Source: Anaerolineales bacterium (lineage in GTDB: Bacteria > Chloroflexota > Anaerolineae > Anaerolineales > Villigracilaceae). Taken from it: a stretch of 59,383 nt of DNA. The translations under genes were made by a program, and so were the position numbers. Where the stretch lies: contig JACKAV010000013.1 of the NCBI GenBank assembly GCA_020634895.1, forward strand, positions 1 to 59,383, given 5' to 3'. Below, in pieces: positions 1-8,698 of the stretch (within the stretch, counting starts at the first letter, position 1; each line of letters starts with the position of its first letter). The notes beneath the pieces are model-generated. The model searched no databases, was not told the origin of the DNA, and saw nothing but the letters and a program-made list of their open reading frames with translations.

Positions 1-1431
1 GTGGAGATGCTTATCGCCGACCGCCGTTATGGATTTATCAATGGGGTGGTACGACAGTCATTGAATCGTCCGCAGCTTGACCGCATCACACTGACGGAGC
101 GTGTCGACGATATCGTGACCAACCGTTATTTTGGTCTGCCCATCTTTTTCGCTGTCATGTATGTTGTCTTTCGATTGGTGATCGATGCTTCTTCGCCCTT
201 TTTGGATTGGATGGATGCGGTCATCAACGGTCCGATCACGAATTGGTTTCGCCTCCTGCTGGACCTGATCCATGCTCCAGCGTGGATACATTCCCTCGTC
301 CTCGACGGGATCGTCGCCGGAGTCGGAGGCGTGCTTGTCTTTGTCCCCGGGCTTTTGATCCTCTATTTCTTTTTGGCATTGCTTGAAGATTCAGGTTATA
401 TGTCCCGCGCCGCGTTTGTCATGGACCGTTTCATGCGCGTGGTTGGGCTTCATGGAAAATCGTTCATCCCGATGATCCTGGGATTCGGCTGTGCCGTCCC
501 TGCCATTTACGCCACGCGGACGATCGCTTCACGGCGAGACCGTGTCCTTACGGCGCTGCTGGTGCCGTTGATGTCTTGTTCCGCGCGATTGCCGGTGTAT
601 GTCGTCTTTGGCTTGGCGTTTTTCGGCTCGCGCGCCGGGACGGTGATCTGGGCGATGTATGCATTGGGAATTGTCATTGCCATGCTGGCTGGGAAGGTTT
701 TCACCCGTACGATCCTCAAGCCCGATGCAACGTCCGCTTTTGTGCTTGAACTTCCGCCGTACCGCCGCCCTTCATTGAAGAGTGTGCTGATCCATATGTG
801 GGAGAACACGCGTGAATTTGTCCGCAAGGCAGGGACGGTAATACTATATGCATCGGTTGTCCTGTGGTTGCTGCTGAATCTTCCGTGGGGTGTGCAGGAT
901 CAGCGCGACTCTTATTTTGGCAAAGTAAGCGGTGCGATAGCGCCTGTTTTTTCGCCGCTTGGTTTTGGGAATTGGGAAACGAGCGGCGCTCTTGTGAGCG
1001 GCTTTATGGCAAAAGAGATCGTTGTCAGTACTTTCAGCCAGATCTATGTTGGTGGAAGCGAACCTGATGCCGCCGCTCCTGCAACTTTTAGTGAAGACCT
1101 TGTCGGGATTGGTCAGGGACTTTTAGATGCGGCGGTCAGTTCAGGCAGGATCATTCTGAGCATTATTCCGGGTGTTGATTTGATGGGTCCTGATACAAAT
1201 TCAGAGGATACCGCCTTGAGTATTGCTTTGCAGAACAATTTCACCACATTGAGTGCAGTGGCTTTGTTGGTATTTGTTTTGTTGTATGTGCCTTGTGTTG
1301 CAACATTGGGCGCGATCAAACATGAATTCGGTTCTTCTTGGGCAGTGACTTCCGCAGTGTATCAAACAGCCGTTGCCTGGTTGGTGGCTTTCATCGTTTA
1401 TCAGGGCGGGCTGCTCCTTGGTTTTGGGTAA
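1..1431 (+). CDS. feoB: Ferrous iron transport protein B, C-terminal part (cut by window edge)
   Basis: This is the membrane part of FeoB, which imports Fe2+ across the inner membrane. 476 codons are visible. The G-protein domain (G1-G5 motifs) is not in the window, so the gene must begin upstream; the GTG at base 1 is only the first in-frame codon seen. The visible part opens with the linker that follows the GTPase domain, then hydrophobic segments, then the gate motif PLMSCSARLPVY near residue 190 and the second gate MAKEIVVSTFSQIY near residue 335, both typical of FeoB. The stop codon lies 6 bases before feoC on the same strand, so the two form an operon. The visible part shows no damage. 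Confidence 0.95.
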   Translation: MEMLIADRRYGFINGVVRQSLNRPQLDRITLTERVDDIVTNRYFGLPIFFAVMYVVFRLVIDASSPFLDWMDAVINGPITNWFRLLLDLIHAPAWIHSLVLDGIVAGVGGVLVFVPGLLILYFFLALLEDSGYMSRAAFVMDRFMRVVGLHGKSFIPMILGFGCAVPAIYATRTIASRRDRVLTALLVPLMSCSARLPVYVVFGLAFFGSRAGTVIWAMYALGIVIAMLAGKVFTRTILKPDATSAFVLELPPYRRPSLKSVLIHMWENTREFVRKAGTVILYASVVLWLLLNLPWGVQDQRDSYFGKVSGAIAPVFSPLGFGNWETSGALVSGFMAKEIVVSTFSQIYVGGSEPDAAAPATFSEDLVGIGQGLLDAAVSSGRIILSIIPGVDLMGPDTNSEDTALSIALQNNFTTLSAVALLVFVLLYVPCVATLGAIKHEFGSSWAVTSAVYQTAVAWLVAFIVYQGGLLLGFG

Positions 1432-1437
1432 AACAAG

Positions 1438-1689
1438 ATGCTTTCTCAGTTGATGGAACTTTTGGAAAATAAAGAAAATGGTCTGAGTCTTTCCGAGATT
1501 AGCCGGACAATGAATGCGCAGCCTTCGGCGATTCTTGCCATGATCGACCTGCTTGTCAAAAAAGGCAAGCTGTTGGAAATCGGTCCCGATGGAAAATGCT
1601 GTACAACTTGTGGCGTGCAATCCGATTGTAATTTGCTCGCCGCACGGGGGAAAAGATACGTTGTCAACGCCTCATTATTGGATGAGTAA
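1438..1689 (+). CDS. feoC: FeoC-like winged-helix protein with Cys cluster
   Basis: A small 83-residue protein directly behind feoB (6-base gap), matching the size and place of FeoC. Residues 1-45 read as a winged-helix DNA-binding fold (an LSLSEISRTM helix, then AILAMIDLLVKKGKL). Four cysteines follow at positions 54, 55, 58 and 64 (CCTTCGVQSDC). In FeoC proteins such a cluster binds an Fe-S centre or iron and is thought to report iron or oxygen status to FeoB. Whether it acts as a repressor or as a FeoB partner cannot be told from sequence. The ribosome site is weak, in keeping with coupling to feoB. Confidence 0.88.
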   Translation: MLSQLMELLENKENGLSLSEISRTMNAQPSAILAMIDLLVKKGKLLEIGPDGKCCTTCGVQSDCNLLAARGKRYVVNASLLDE

Positions 1690-1707
1690 AATTACGCGGC
1701 TCTTTTG

Positions 1708-1742
1708 ACGCCCTGACCTGATTCTGGTTGGGGTGTTTTTTT
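1708..1742 (+). terminator. Rho-independent terminator after feoC
   Basis: An 11-bp stem (arms 1708-1718 and 1726-1736, three G-U pairs when transcribed on the plus strand) with a 7-base loop is followed by a run of seven T. It ends the feoB-feoC transcript. Confidence 0.85.
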
Positions 1743-1769
1743 ACTCTGTGGGCGGATTTTTGCTAAAGG

Positions 1770-1775
1770 TATAAT
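1770..1775 (+). promoter_or_regulatory. -10 box of the GGDEF protein gene
   Basis: TATAAT stands 34 bases before the ATG at 1810. No good -35 is visible at 17 bases. The call rests on the perfect -10 and the position between a terminator and a start codon. Confidence 0.5.
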
Positions 1776-1809
1776 ATTCTTATGTCTTGCATAAAGATCG
1801 TGAGGAATT

Positions 1810-3237
1810 ATGCCCAGTTCAGATGATAAGGAGTATTTGGTGAATTTATTCGAATATGCGCCAGTCTCATTGTGGGAGCAGGATTTTAGCGAAATCAAGA
1901 AATTATTCGATGAGTTGCGCTTGCAGGGTGTGAGATCATTGGAGGCGCATTTATTGATGCACGCTGATTTTGTTGACCATTGCATGAGTCAGATTCGTGT
2001 TGTGGATGTGAATCTCGCGACTCTTTCCATGCTCAAGGCTGAATCCAAGGAGCATTTGCTCTCGAATCTGGATGGTGTTTTTCGGGATGGCATGAAGCAC
2101 CATTTTAGGGATGAACTGCTCGCTTTGTGGAATGGAAATACCCAATGGTCTGGCGAGGGAGTTAACTACACACTCACCGGTGAAACACTGGATATCATCC
2201 TGCATTGGCGTATTCTCCCTGAGTACGAGCAGGGCTGGGAGCGGGTGCTTGTTACGATCGAAGATATTTCCGCGCGCAGGCAGGCGGAGAGGCGTACCCA
2301 GAGTTTATTCGAAGCGTCGCCAATATCGCTTTGGGAGGAAGATTACAGCGCGATAAAAGAGTATTTTGATACATTACGCGCGCAAGGCGTTGAGGATTTG
2401 GAAAGTTACCTGCGAAAAAAGCCGGAAGAGGTTTTGCATTGCGCAGAGTTGATTAAGGTTTTGAACGTGAACCAGCGGACACTCGATCTGTTCAGCGCTG
2501 AATCCAAGGAACACTTAACGACAAACCTAAACCGCATTTTTCGCGATGAGATGCAGGATCATTTTGCCCGGGAATTGGTCGATCTTTGGAATGGCAACCT
2601 GATGTATGAACGCGAGGGAATCAACTACTCGCTATCCGGTGACTCGATCAGCATCCTCTTGAATTTTAGGATCATGCCTGGGCATGAAGAAGATTTTAGT
2701 TGGGCGTTGGTGTCCATTCAAGATATTACAGCGAGGAAGAAAGCGGAGGAATATCTCCAATATCTCGGTACCCATGATGTGATGACGGGACTCTTCAATC
2801 GCGCGTATTTTGAGGAAACCATACAGAAACTCGACACTGATCGGGGGGACCCCGTTGCCATAATCATCCTTGACTTGAATTACCTCAAGCGGACGAATGA
2901 CACCCTTGGGCATCTGGCTGGCGATAAGTTGATACGCCGGGCGGCTGAGGTGTTGACCGCTGCTTTTAACGCTGAGCATGTCACGGCGCGGATAGGAGGC
3001 GATGAGTTTGCAGTGATCCTGCCGGGGAAGGATGCGGCAGAAATTCCGGAACTCCTGAAGCAGATCCAGACCCTGATTGATATAAACAATAAATATTATC
3101 GTGAGCCGCTTCTCAGTCTTTCGTATGGAGCGGCGGTGAGCCAGCCCGGTTTGCGTCTCGAAAAGGTCATTCAATTGGCGGATAACGCAATGTATGAGAA
3201 CAAGGCTTTGCTGCACCGCCGCCGCGAAGACCAATAA
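1810..3237 (+). CDS. Diguanylate cyclase with two tandem PAS domains
   Basis: A 475-residue soluble protein predicted to make cyclic di-GMP from two GTP. Residues 13-160 and 166-315 are two copies of the same PAS-type unit (both start LFE-x-x-P-x-SLWE and end in an I-x-DI-x-AR linker), so the sensor arose by internal duplication. Residues 320-470 form a GGDEF domain with the intact active-site motif GGDEF at 396-400 and the substrate segment NDTLGHLAGD. The RxxD inhibitory site expected just before GGDEF is absent (NAEH stands there), so product feedback is probably missing. The start is well set by GAGGA before the ATG. No membrane segment. The ligand sensed by the PAS units is unknown. The gene ends tail to tail with the LysE-type gene. 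Confidence 0.9.
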   Translation: MPSSDDKEYLVNLFEYAPVSLWEQDFSEIKKLFDELRLQGVRSLEAHLLMHADFVDHCMSQIRVVDVNLATLSMLKAESKEHLLSNLDGVFRDGMKHHFRDELLALWNGNTQWSGEGVNYTLTGETLDIILHWRILPEYEQGWERVLVTIEDISARRQAERRTQSLFEASPISLWEEDYSAIKEYFDTLRAQGVEDLESYLRKKPEEVLHCAELIKVLNVNQRTLDLFSAESKEHLTTNLNRIFRDEMQDHFARELVDLWNGNLMYEREGINYSLSGDSISILLNFRIMPGHEEDFSWALVSIQDITARKKAEEYLQYLGTHDVMTGLFNRAYFEETIQKLDTDRGDPVAIIILDLNYLKRTNDTLGHLAGDKLIRRAAEVLTAAFNAEHVTARIGGDEFAVILPGKDAAEIPELLKQIQTLIDINNKYYREPLLSLSYGAAVSQPGLRLEKVIQLADNAMYENKALLHRRREDQ

Positions 3238-3239
3238 AT

Positions 3240-3836
3240 TTATATCAGGCTGAGAAGCGCATAGACCCCAAATGAGCTGATGATCGTGCCTGAGAGGCGA
3301 TTGATCCAAAGCATGAATGCGCTGTTCATGCGGTTGCGTAAAATTCCCACGCCGAAACTGAGCGTCAGCCACCATGCGGCGGAACCGGCAAAAACGCCCG
3401 CGACCATGACAAGCGGTGAGCCGCTGGTATTCCCCAACATTGTCCCTGCGAAAATGGCGGCAAAAGACAGAATGGTCATTGGGTTCGTAATGGTCAGCAA
3501 GAATGTCGAAGCGTATGTTTTTAACAACCCGCCCTGTGCGGCTTCGGCAGGTTTGTCTGCTGGTTTTTCGAGAAATGTCTTGACTCCCAAATAGAGCAGA
3601 AACAATCCTCCAATAATTCGCAGCCAGAAGGCGTTATCAACCAACAACCCTGAGACGGCGGTCAACCCGAAGGCGGCGATGGCTCCGTAGACCATGTCGG
3701 CGCTTGCCGCGCCCAAGCCGGATACAAAACCTGCAAGTTTGCCGTTCGCCAAAGTGCGGCGGATGCAAAGCACGCCGATTGGTCCCACTGGCGCGGCGAT
3801 GGAAATTCCAATGATGAAAGCACGAATGAAAAGCAT
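3240..3836 (-). CDS. LysE/RhtB family exporter
   Basis: 198 residues, almost wholly hydrophobic, with about six membrane segments. The N-terminus (FIIGISIAAPVGPIGVLCIRR) and the central TITNPMTILSFAAIFAG are signatures of LysE/RhtB transporters, which export amino acids or similar metabolites in exchange for protons. The substrate cannot be told. The gene starts 3 bases after the stop of the GH114 lipoprotein, so the two are cotranscribed; no functional link between them is obvious. Confidence 0.88.
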   Translation of the reverse strand: MLFIRAFIIGISIAAPVGPIGVLCIRRTLANGKLAGFVSGLGAASADMVYGAIAAFGLTAVSGLLVDNAFWLRIIGGLFLLYLGVKTFLEKPADKPAEAAQGGLLKTYASTFLLTITNPMTILSFAAIFAGTMLGNTSGSPLVMVAGVFAGSAAWWLTLSFGVGILRNRMNSAFMLWINRLSGTIISSFGVYALLSLI

Positions 3837-3839
3837 ATA

Positions 3840-4682
3840 TCACCTGCAAGGGACGCGAAACGCATCCAATTCCCAGTTCTTTTTTATTGCATTGAATCCC
3901 AATTGATTTGCCTGCCCGCAGAATTCCTGCGGCGGAAGTTTGTATTCTATGACAAAAACAGGCTTGCCAGCCTGAATAAACGGCAAAAGCAAATCACATT
4001 CGTCGAAAGAGAAGCATTCCTCGTTGAGTTCCCAGTCAAAGTAGGGGAGGAGGTCGTTGATCTGGTTGATGTCATTCTTTAGCCCAATAGTAAGTCCGCG
4101 TTCATGGGCTGCATCGGCGAGAAAGCGATTGAATGTGATCTGGTCGTCGTAGGTTAACGGAAAGCCGGTATCATTCTCGTACCCGTTGACATTATCCGGG
4201 TCCACGCCGTCACAGCCTTTGTTGACAGCCATGTCCAGCCTGTGCTCCATGATAGGTTTTAGACTTGGTATCTGGCGGATATCCAGCCAGGTCTCTCCCT
4301 CCCAACCTTCCATTGAATTTCCTAAAACACTCTCAGGAAAATCCTTTGCGTCATTTCTCCAGTCTTCGTAAGAACCGGCGCTGAAATAACAGATGATGTA
4401 TGCGCCGCGTTCTTTGAGACTATTAATTTCGGATGTGTCCGTGTCAAACAGGTCTAGATTGTACATATCCACATCCAGTGAATAGTCCATATCGCCGGTG
4501 TATTGGATTTGCCATGACATCTCGAGAAGTAAAGGATGGCTTGTGTTCAGCCCTTGAGAAATAAATTTTGTCGGTTCCTGAACTGGCTTGGTTTCTTCTG
4601 TAGGAGGAGTGGCGCAGGCTGCGACCAGCAAAGTGGACACACTCAACAGCAAATAGCGAGCAATGTGCCGAAAGCTTCGCAT
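3840..4682 (-). CDS. GH114-family lipoprotein (endo-alpha-1,4-polygalactosaminidase-like)
   Basis: A 280-residue exported lipoprotein: basic N-terminus, hydrophobic stretch and lipobox LVAAC with Cys23. After a short linker the rest matches the TM1410/GH114 fold, a TIM barrel of the endo-alpha-1,4-polygalactosaminidase family, with the family hallmarks LDVDMYNLDLFDT, AYIICYFSAGSYEDWR and GCDGVDPDNVNGYEN carrying the conserved acidic residues. GH114 enzymes cut galactosaminogalactan-like polymers; the true substrate here is unknown. A strong ribosome site (AAAGGAGG) sets the start. The secF terminator lies just upstream. Confidence 0.85.
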   Translation of the reverse strand: MRSFRHIARYLLLSVSTLLVAACATPPTEETKPVQEPTKFISQGLNTSHPLLLEMSWQIQYTGDMDYSLDVDMYNLDLFDTDTSEINSLKERGAYIICYFSAGSYEDWRNDAKDFPESVLGNSMEGWEGETWLDIRQIPSLKPIMEHRLDMAVNKGCDGVDPDNVNGYENDTGFPLTYDDQITFNRFLADAAHERGLTIGLKNDINQINDLLPYFDWELNEECFSFDECDLLLPFIQAGKPVFVIEYKLPPQEFCGQANQLGFNAIKKNWELDAFRVPCR

Positions 4683-4696
4683 ATTTCCTCCTTTGA

Positions 4697-4734
4697 ATAA
4701 AAAAAGACAGCCATCCGTGGGGATGACTGTCTTT
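4697..4734 (-). terminator. Terminator of the secD-secF operon
   Basis: A 14-bp stem (4703-4716 with 4721-4734, loop of 4) is followed on the minus strand by a T-rich tract (4697-4704). One pair is G-U only on the minus strand, which fixes the direction. Confidence 0.9.
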
Positions 4735-4746
4735 AGGCTTTATTAC

Positions 4747-5694
4747 TTACGCATTCGCGCTGCGTTTGAACCAGGTCTCCCATTCGCGGTTTTCCCAAAC
4801 CACAAGGATCGGGGCGGCGTTGAAAATGGAGGAATACGTACCGCTGAAAATACCCACCAACAGAATGATCACGAAGTGACGAATGGTCTCGCCGCCGAAT
4901 AGGGCAAGGGCGGTCAAGGTGAACATCACGGTCAACTGTGTGGCGAGGGAGCGGTCCAGGGTCTGGACGATGGAATGGTTGATCAGTTTTTCGTATTCGA
5001 GGCGGCGGTGAATGCGCGAGTTCTCGCGGACGCGGTCGAACACCACGATGGTATCGTGTACGGAAAAGCCGATTACGGTCAATACGGCGGTGAGGAAGAG
5101 GGCGTCCGCCTCCCAGCCGAGGAAGTAACCAAGCATGGCTTCCACACCGACAACGACCAGCACATCATGAAGCATGGCGAGAATCGCCGCTGTGCCGTAT
5201 CGAATGGGATGATCCACGCTGCGGAATGCAAACCAGATATAGATGAGGATCGCAATGGCAGCCATGAGGATGGCGACACCGGCGGCGCGGGTCACTTCAG
5301 CACCGATGGAGGCGCTGACCGAGGTGAAGTTCAAAACTGTCACCGTGGAGCCGAAGCGAGATTCCATCTCGGTGATGAGCGCGCCTTTTGTTTCGTCGGT
5401 CATCGTCTTGGAGCGGATCGAGAATGAGTCATCGCCCAAAGGTTGAATGACCGGGTCTTTCAACGACTGCTCTGGAGTGGAAAAATCATTGTATAGCGCT
5501 GCGATCTCGCTGGTGTCGGGACGCGTCCCTGAAAACTGTACTTCGAGAAGAGAACCGCCTCGGAAGTCGATCCCGAGCAGAAGCGGACCTTCCTGCGGAT
5601 TCTCAGCCCAGTGAATGCCCATAAAGACGAGACCGGGCACGATCACCAAAAGGGAGATAAGAAAATAGAGATATCGATTCTTGATAATGTTCAT
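4747..5694 (-). CDS. secF: Protein translocase subunit SecF
   Basis: 315 residues, with one N-terminal membrane segment, a periplasmic domain starting LLLGIDFRGGSLLEVQF, then five membrane segments with the SecF signature of the fourth and fifth helices (VIGFSVHDTIVVFDRVREN). SecF and SecD form a proton-driven complex that pulls exported proteins through SecYEG. The gene follows secD by 9 bases with its own TAGGAG site and is closed by a terminator. Length and motifs are complete. Confidence 0.97.
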   Translation of the reverse strand: MNIIKNRYLYFLISLLVIVPGLVFMGIHWAENPQEGPLLLGIDFRGGSLLEVQFSGTRPDTSEIAALYNDFSTPEQSLKDPVIQPLGDDSFSIRSKTMTDETKGALITEMESRFGSTVTVLNFTSVSASIGAEVTRAAGVAILMAAIAILIYIWFAFRSVDHPIRYGTAAILAMLHDVLVVVGVEAMLGYFLGWEADALFLTAVLTVIGFSVHDTIVVFDRVRENSRIHRRLEYEKLINHSIVQTLDRSLATQLTVMFTLTALALFGGETIRHFVIILLVGIFSGTYSSIFNAAPILVVWENREWETWFKRSANA

Positions 5695-5703
5695 GTGAAT
5701 CTC

Positions 5704-7131
5704 CTACAGACCAAACCAGCTGTGATGCTCGCCGAACTTCAGATTGTCGAGCACGGTGTGCAGGAAGGTGCGGGTGACGATAATGGCGGTGAAGAGCGAA
5801 ACGACCACGCCCAATGCCAGGGTCACGGAAAAGCCCTTCACCATGCTGGCGCCGAAAGTGTTGCCGAAGACAAAGAGGATCAGGCAGGTGATAAGCGTCG
5901 AGCTGTTGGAGTCACGGATGGACGGCCACGCGCGGCTCCATGCGAGGTCGATCGCCTGTCGTAACGTGCGCCCCGATCTCAATTCTTCCTTTAAGCGTTC
6001 GAAGATCAGTACGTTCGCGTCCACCGCCATACCGATACTGAGGATGAACCCTGCAATACCGGGAAGCGTCAACACGACCGGGACCAATTTGAACAGCATG
6101 AGTGACAACAGGGTGTAGATGACCAATGCCAAAGCAGCAATGCCGCCAGGCATTCGGTAGTTGAGGACCATGAACAGGATGACAACAACCAAGCCGATGA
6201 GACCCGCCTGCGTGCTCTTACGGATCGATTCTTCACCGAGGGTTGGTCCAACGGTGCGGCTTTCCACTACCTTGATCGGGATCGGCAGTGCGCCGGAGCG
6301 AAGTTGGATCGCCAGCGCATTGGCGGTATCGATGGTGAAGTTGCCGGAGATCTGTCCCTGCCCGCTGGTAATGGGCTGGTTGATGACCGGTGTTGAGATC
6401 ACTTGCTTATCAAGGACGATGGCGAGATATTTGCCAACGTTCTGCGAAGTGTAATCACCGAAAAGTTTGGAGCCGTTGCTGGTGAGCGTGAAGTTGATGA
6501 CATAGCCGCCGGTGGAGCTTTGTCCGGCAGAAGCCGTGCTGAGGTCTGCACCCGTCATGACGGTGTGATAGACAATAGCAGGCGCGGTCTCTGTTGCGTT
6601 GGCGTCGGGGGTTGCATTTGCATCCGGCGTGGCGTTCGCATCAGGCGTCGACGTTGCGGCTGTGGCTGCTGCGTCGGTCTGGCTCTCGCCGAAATCGGTT
6701 TGGATGATGGTGCCTTCCGCAACCGGTGTGGAACCCATGTCCACGAATTCGAGCAAAGCAGTCTGTTTGAGTGAAGCGACCACTTCTTCCGGGTTGGTTA
6801 CGCCGGGGAATTCCGCCACGATGCGGCGGTCACCTGCGACCTGCATGACGACTTCGCTGACACCCAAACCGTTTGCACGGTTCTCAAGGATGTTCTTGGC
6901 GTTTGCCATGTCTTCGGCTTTGACCACACGGTCGGCGGGAACGTCTGCTTCGAGCAGGGTTTGCAGACCGCCGCGAAGGTCGAGACCAAGCTGCAGGTCT
7001 ACATTGCGATTAACGATAGGGCTATCACTGAAGGGGGAATAGATCACCATGGTCTTGCTGAGGTCCACCCAAAGGGAAAAGACCACGAGCAATGCGATGA
7101 TGACTAACCACAAGGTTTTATTGCGATACAT
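5704..7131 (-). CDS. secD: Protein translocase subunit SecD
   Basis: 475 residues from the ATG at 7131, which has GGAG seven bases upstream; the open frame runs on to 7182, but that part would overlap the promoter box at 7181-7186. One N-terminal membrane helix, the periplasmic domain with the SecD signature LQLGLDLRGGLQTLLE, and a C-terminal five-helix block with GMAVDANVLIFERLKEELR. Partner of SecF in the next gene. Unusual is a low-complexity insert in the periplasmic domain (encoded around 6585-6685): alanine/threonine-rich, with three perfect copies of TPDANA. It is probably a flexible loop rather than a functional module. Confidence 0.96.
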   Translation of the reverse strand: MYRNKTLWLVIIALLVVFSLWVDLSKTMVIYSPFSDSPIVNRNVDLQLGLDLRGGLQTLLEADVPADRVVKAEDMANAKNILENRANGLGVSEVVMQVAGDRRIVAEFPGVTNPEEVVASLKQTALLEFVDMGSTPVAEGTIIQTDFGESQTDAAATAATSTPDANATPDANATPDANATETAPAIVYHTVMTGADLSTASAGQSSTGGYVINFTLTSNGSKLFGDYTSQNVGKYLAIVLDKQVISTPVINQPITSGQGQISGNFTIDTANALAIQLRSGALPIPIKVVESRTVGPTLGEESIRKSTQAGLIGLVVVILFMVLNYRMPGGIAALALVIYTLLSLMLFKLVPVVLTLPGIAGFILSIGMAVDANVLIFERLKEELRSGRTLRQAIDLAWSRAWPSIRDSNSSTLITCLILFVFGNTFGASMVKGFSVTLALGVVVSLFTAIIVTRTFLHTVLDNLKFGEHHSWFGL

Positions 7132-7154
7132 AAACAGTCTCCATCCACGAAAAT

Positions 7155-7171
7155 GCCAGCCTGTGGCTGGC
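7155..7171 (-). other. Hairpin in the secD leader
   Basis: A perfect 7-bp GC-rich stem (7155-7161 with 7165-7171, loop of 3) sits between the presumed promoter and the secD ribosome site, with no T tract. It may stabilise or tune the secDF message. Confidence 0.5.
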
Positions 7172-7180
7172 GCGGACGAC

Positions 7181-7186
7181 ATTATA
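7181..7186 (-). promoter_or_regulatory. -10 box of secD-secF
   Basis: TATAAT on the minus strand, 50 bases before the chosen secD ATG. The -35 region is not recognisable. It supports the downstream start of secD. Confidence 0.5.
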
Positions 7187-7290
7187 CTCCCGTTATGTGA
7201 TTTTTTGGAGGAATTTTCAGTGTAGGATACTCAAATGGACAGAATCAGGCGAAACGTCAGGTGTGAGGCGGATGAAGGTCCGTGTTAAAT

Positions 7291-7647
7291 TCATTTTCGA
7301 AGGAATTCCAATGCGTGTGCGAGCACTTCATCCGATGTGAATCGATTTGTGTCTATGATGAGGTCGGCGTTTTTATGAGCGTGTGCCAGCCTGCGGAGTT
7401 GTTCTTCGTGGTCGGCTGGTTGCCATTTTAGGTTGCGGCGGGTGGTGGAATTTTCGAAGGAGCATTCAAGAAAGATGAGGACATCTGGGTTGGTGATGAC
7501 CTGCCACATTTGCTGGACGTAGGAATGTTCCTGCGCGATGTGTCGGCAGCGATAGCCGTGCTTTTCCAACCCCGCGATCAGCGTGGATTTGCCCGAGCCG
7601 CACGGACCCACAATTCCAATTAACGGAGAGGCAGGCTCATTGTCCAT
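7291..7647 (-). CDS. Small P-loop NTPase/kinase-like protein
   Basis: 118 residues. A Walker A motif GPCGSGKST lies at residues 14-22, followed by short strands (DVLIFLECSF; ADLIIDTNR near the end). The size and layout resemble a minimal nucleoside or adenylate-type kinase fold, but no lid or base-specific motif is recognisable, so the substrate is unknown. It overlaps the end of the channel-like gene by 11 bases and is the last gene of the operon that starts with the SpoIIE-type phosphatase. It could phosphorylate a small molecule or serve as a regulatory NTPase. Confidence 0.75.
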   Translation of the reverse strand: MDNEPASPLIGIVGPCGSGKSTLIAGLEKHGYRCRHIAQEHSYVQQMWQVITNPDVLIFLECSFENSTTRRNLKWQPADHEEQLRRLAHAHKNADLIIDTNRFTSDEVLAHALEFLRK

Positions 7648-8698
7648 TATCTTGGAGGATGTGATTCAACTGGGCGGGACCGCCGAGGACTGCGATCACG
7701 TCACCTGTTTCAAGGTGGACTTCATCCGTTGGGTGCATTTCGGAATGCCCGTCCTTGCGGTGCAGCACAACGTTGACTCGGTAATTATCTTCGATGTATC
7801 CGATGTCCTTGTGTGCGAAAGGGGCATCTTTTGAGATGGTCAGGCGCGCCAGACTTAGCAGTTGACCTTCCACGGAGATGGGATTTGTCACATCCACGCC
7901 GGCTGCGGCTGCCGCAAAGATGGGCGCTGCCATTTCTGTTGCACTCAAAGCGACGAATGAAAATTGGTCTTGAAGCGCGTGCGCAAAATCATCATCGAAC
8001 ACGCGGATGACAACTTTGATCTTTGGGTTGAGGGAACGCGCTTTGAGCGCGATCTGCAAATTCATGGCGTCGTTCTGGCTTGCCAGAATAATGGTGTTTG
8101 CCTTTTGGACCCCGGCGGCTTCCAGAATGGCTGGACGTGTGGCGTCATCGTGGATAATGGGGATGCCCAATTTTTTGACCGAGTTGGCTGTATCTGCCTT
8201 GGCGTTGAGTTCGACCGCGGCGATGGTTTCGCCCATTTCATGTAATTTGACCGCTACGCGATAGCCAAGGTGACCCAGCCCAACGAGAATGATGTGATTT
8301 TGCATGGTGGATGCGACTGCCATTTCCCATTCCTTGTTTCGTGATTTTCGATTGAAGAACAGACTGCCGAAATCGGTCAGACCTTGCGCAAGAACGATCA
8401 GCCCGATGAGCGGCATGAGAAAATGAAAAAGTTGAAGAATGAAATGATGTGGAAAATCCCGGTTGGCGGGTTGAAGAAATGTTGCGATCAGAACGATGTA
8501 GATTGCTTCGATCAATCCGCTGACGGGTTCGTTCAGTTGATTTGAAAAGTAGTAGTAAAGAACACCGCCGCCAATCACCGCAAAAGAGAACCAGAACAGC
8601 GGCGCGCGGAATTCACGCAGCAGAATTAACGTATCTCGAATGGATGCTTGGATGTGCCGCCTGCGGTGTTTGCTGAGAAGGGTGAACTTTTTACGCAT
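7637..8698 (-). CDS. Channel-like membrane protein with RCK (TrkA-N/TrkA-C) domains
   Basis: 353 residues. Two membrane segments (about 32-52 and 86-108) flank a short loop as in bacterial two-helix K+ channels. A TrkA-N domain follows, with the NAD-binding motif VGLGHLG (residues 139-145), then a TrkA-C domain from about residue 265. The expected filter TxGYGD is missing; the loop reads ATFLQPANRDF (72-82), so normal K+ selectivity is unlikely. It overlaps the genes on both sides (8 and 11 bases), giving a tight operon with a phosphatase and a P-loop protein. It may be a nucleotide-sensing membrane protein rather than a true channel. Confidence 0.85.
   Translation of the reverse strand: MRKKFTLLSKHRRRHIQASIRDTLILLREFRAPLFWFSFAVIGGGVLYYYFSNQLNEPVSGLIEAIYIVLIATFLQPANRDFPHHFILQLFHFLMPLIGLIVLAQGLTDFGSLFFNRKSRNKEWEMAVASTMQNHIILVGLGHLGYRVAVKLHEMGETIAAVELNAKADTANSVKKLGIPIIHDDATRPAILEAAGVQKANTIILASQNDAMNLQIALKARSLNPKIKVVIRVFDDDFAHALQDQFSFVALSATEMAAPIFAAAAAGVDVTNPISVEGQLLSLARLTISKDAPFAHKDIGYIEDNYRVNVVLHRKDGHSEMHPTDEVHLETGDVIAVLGGPAQLNHILQDNGQ

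Noticed and set aside
2632..3375. Open frame opposite the GGDEF domain
   Set aside because: A shadow of the codon pattern of the cyclase gene; no domain and it would overlap the LysE-type gene end.
6590..6660. Short regular repeats in secD as a possible CRISPR or satellite
   Set aside because: They are in-frame codon repeats (TPDANA) without spacers.
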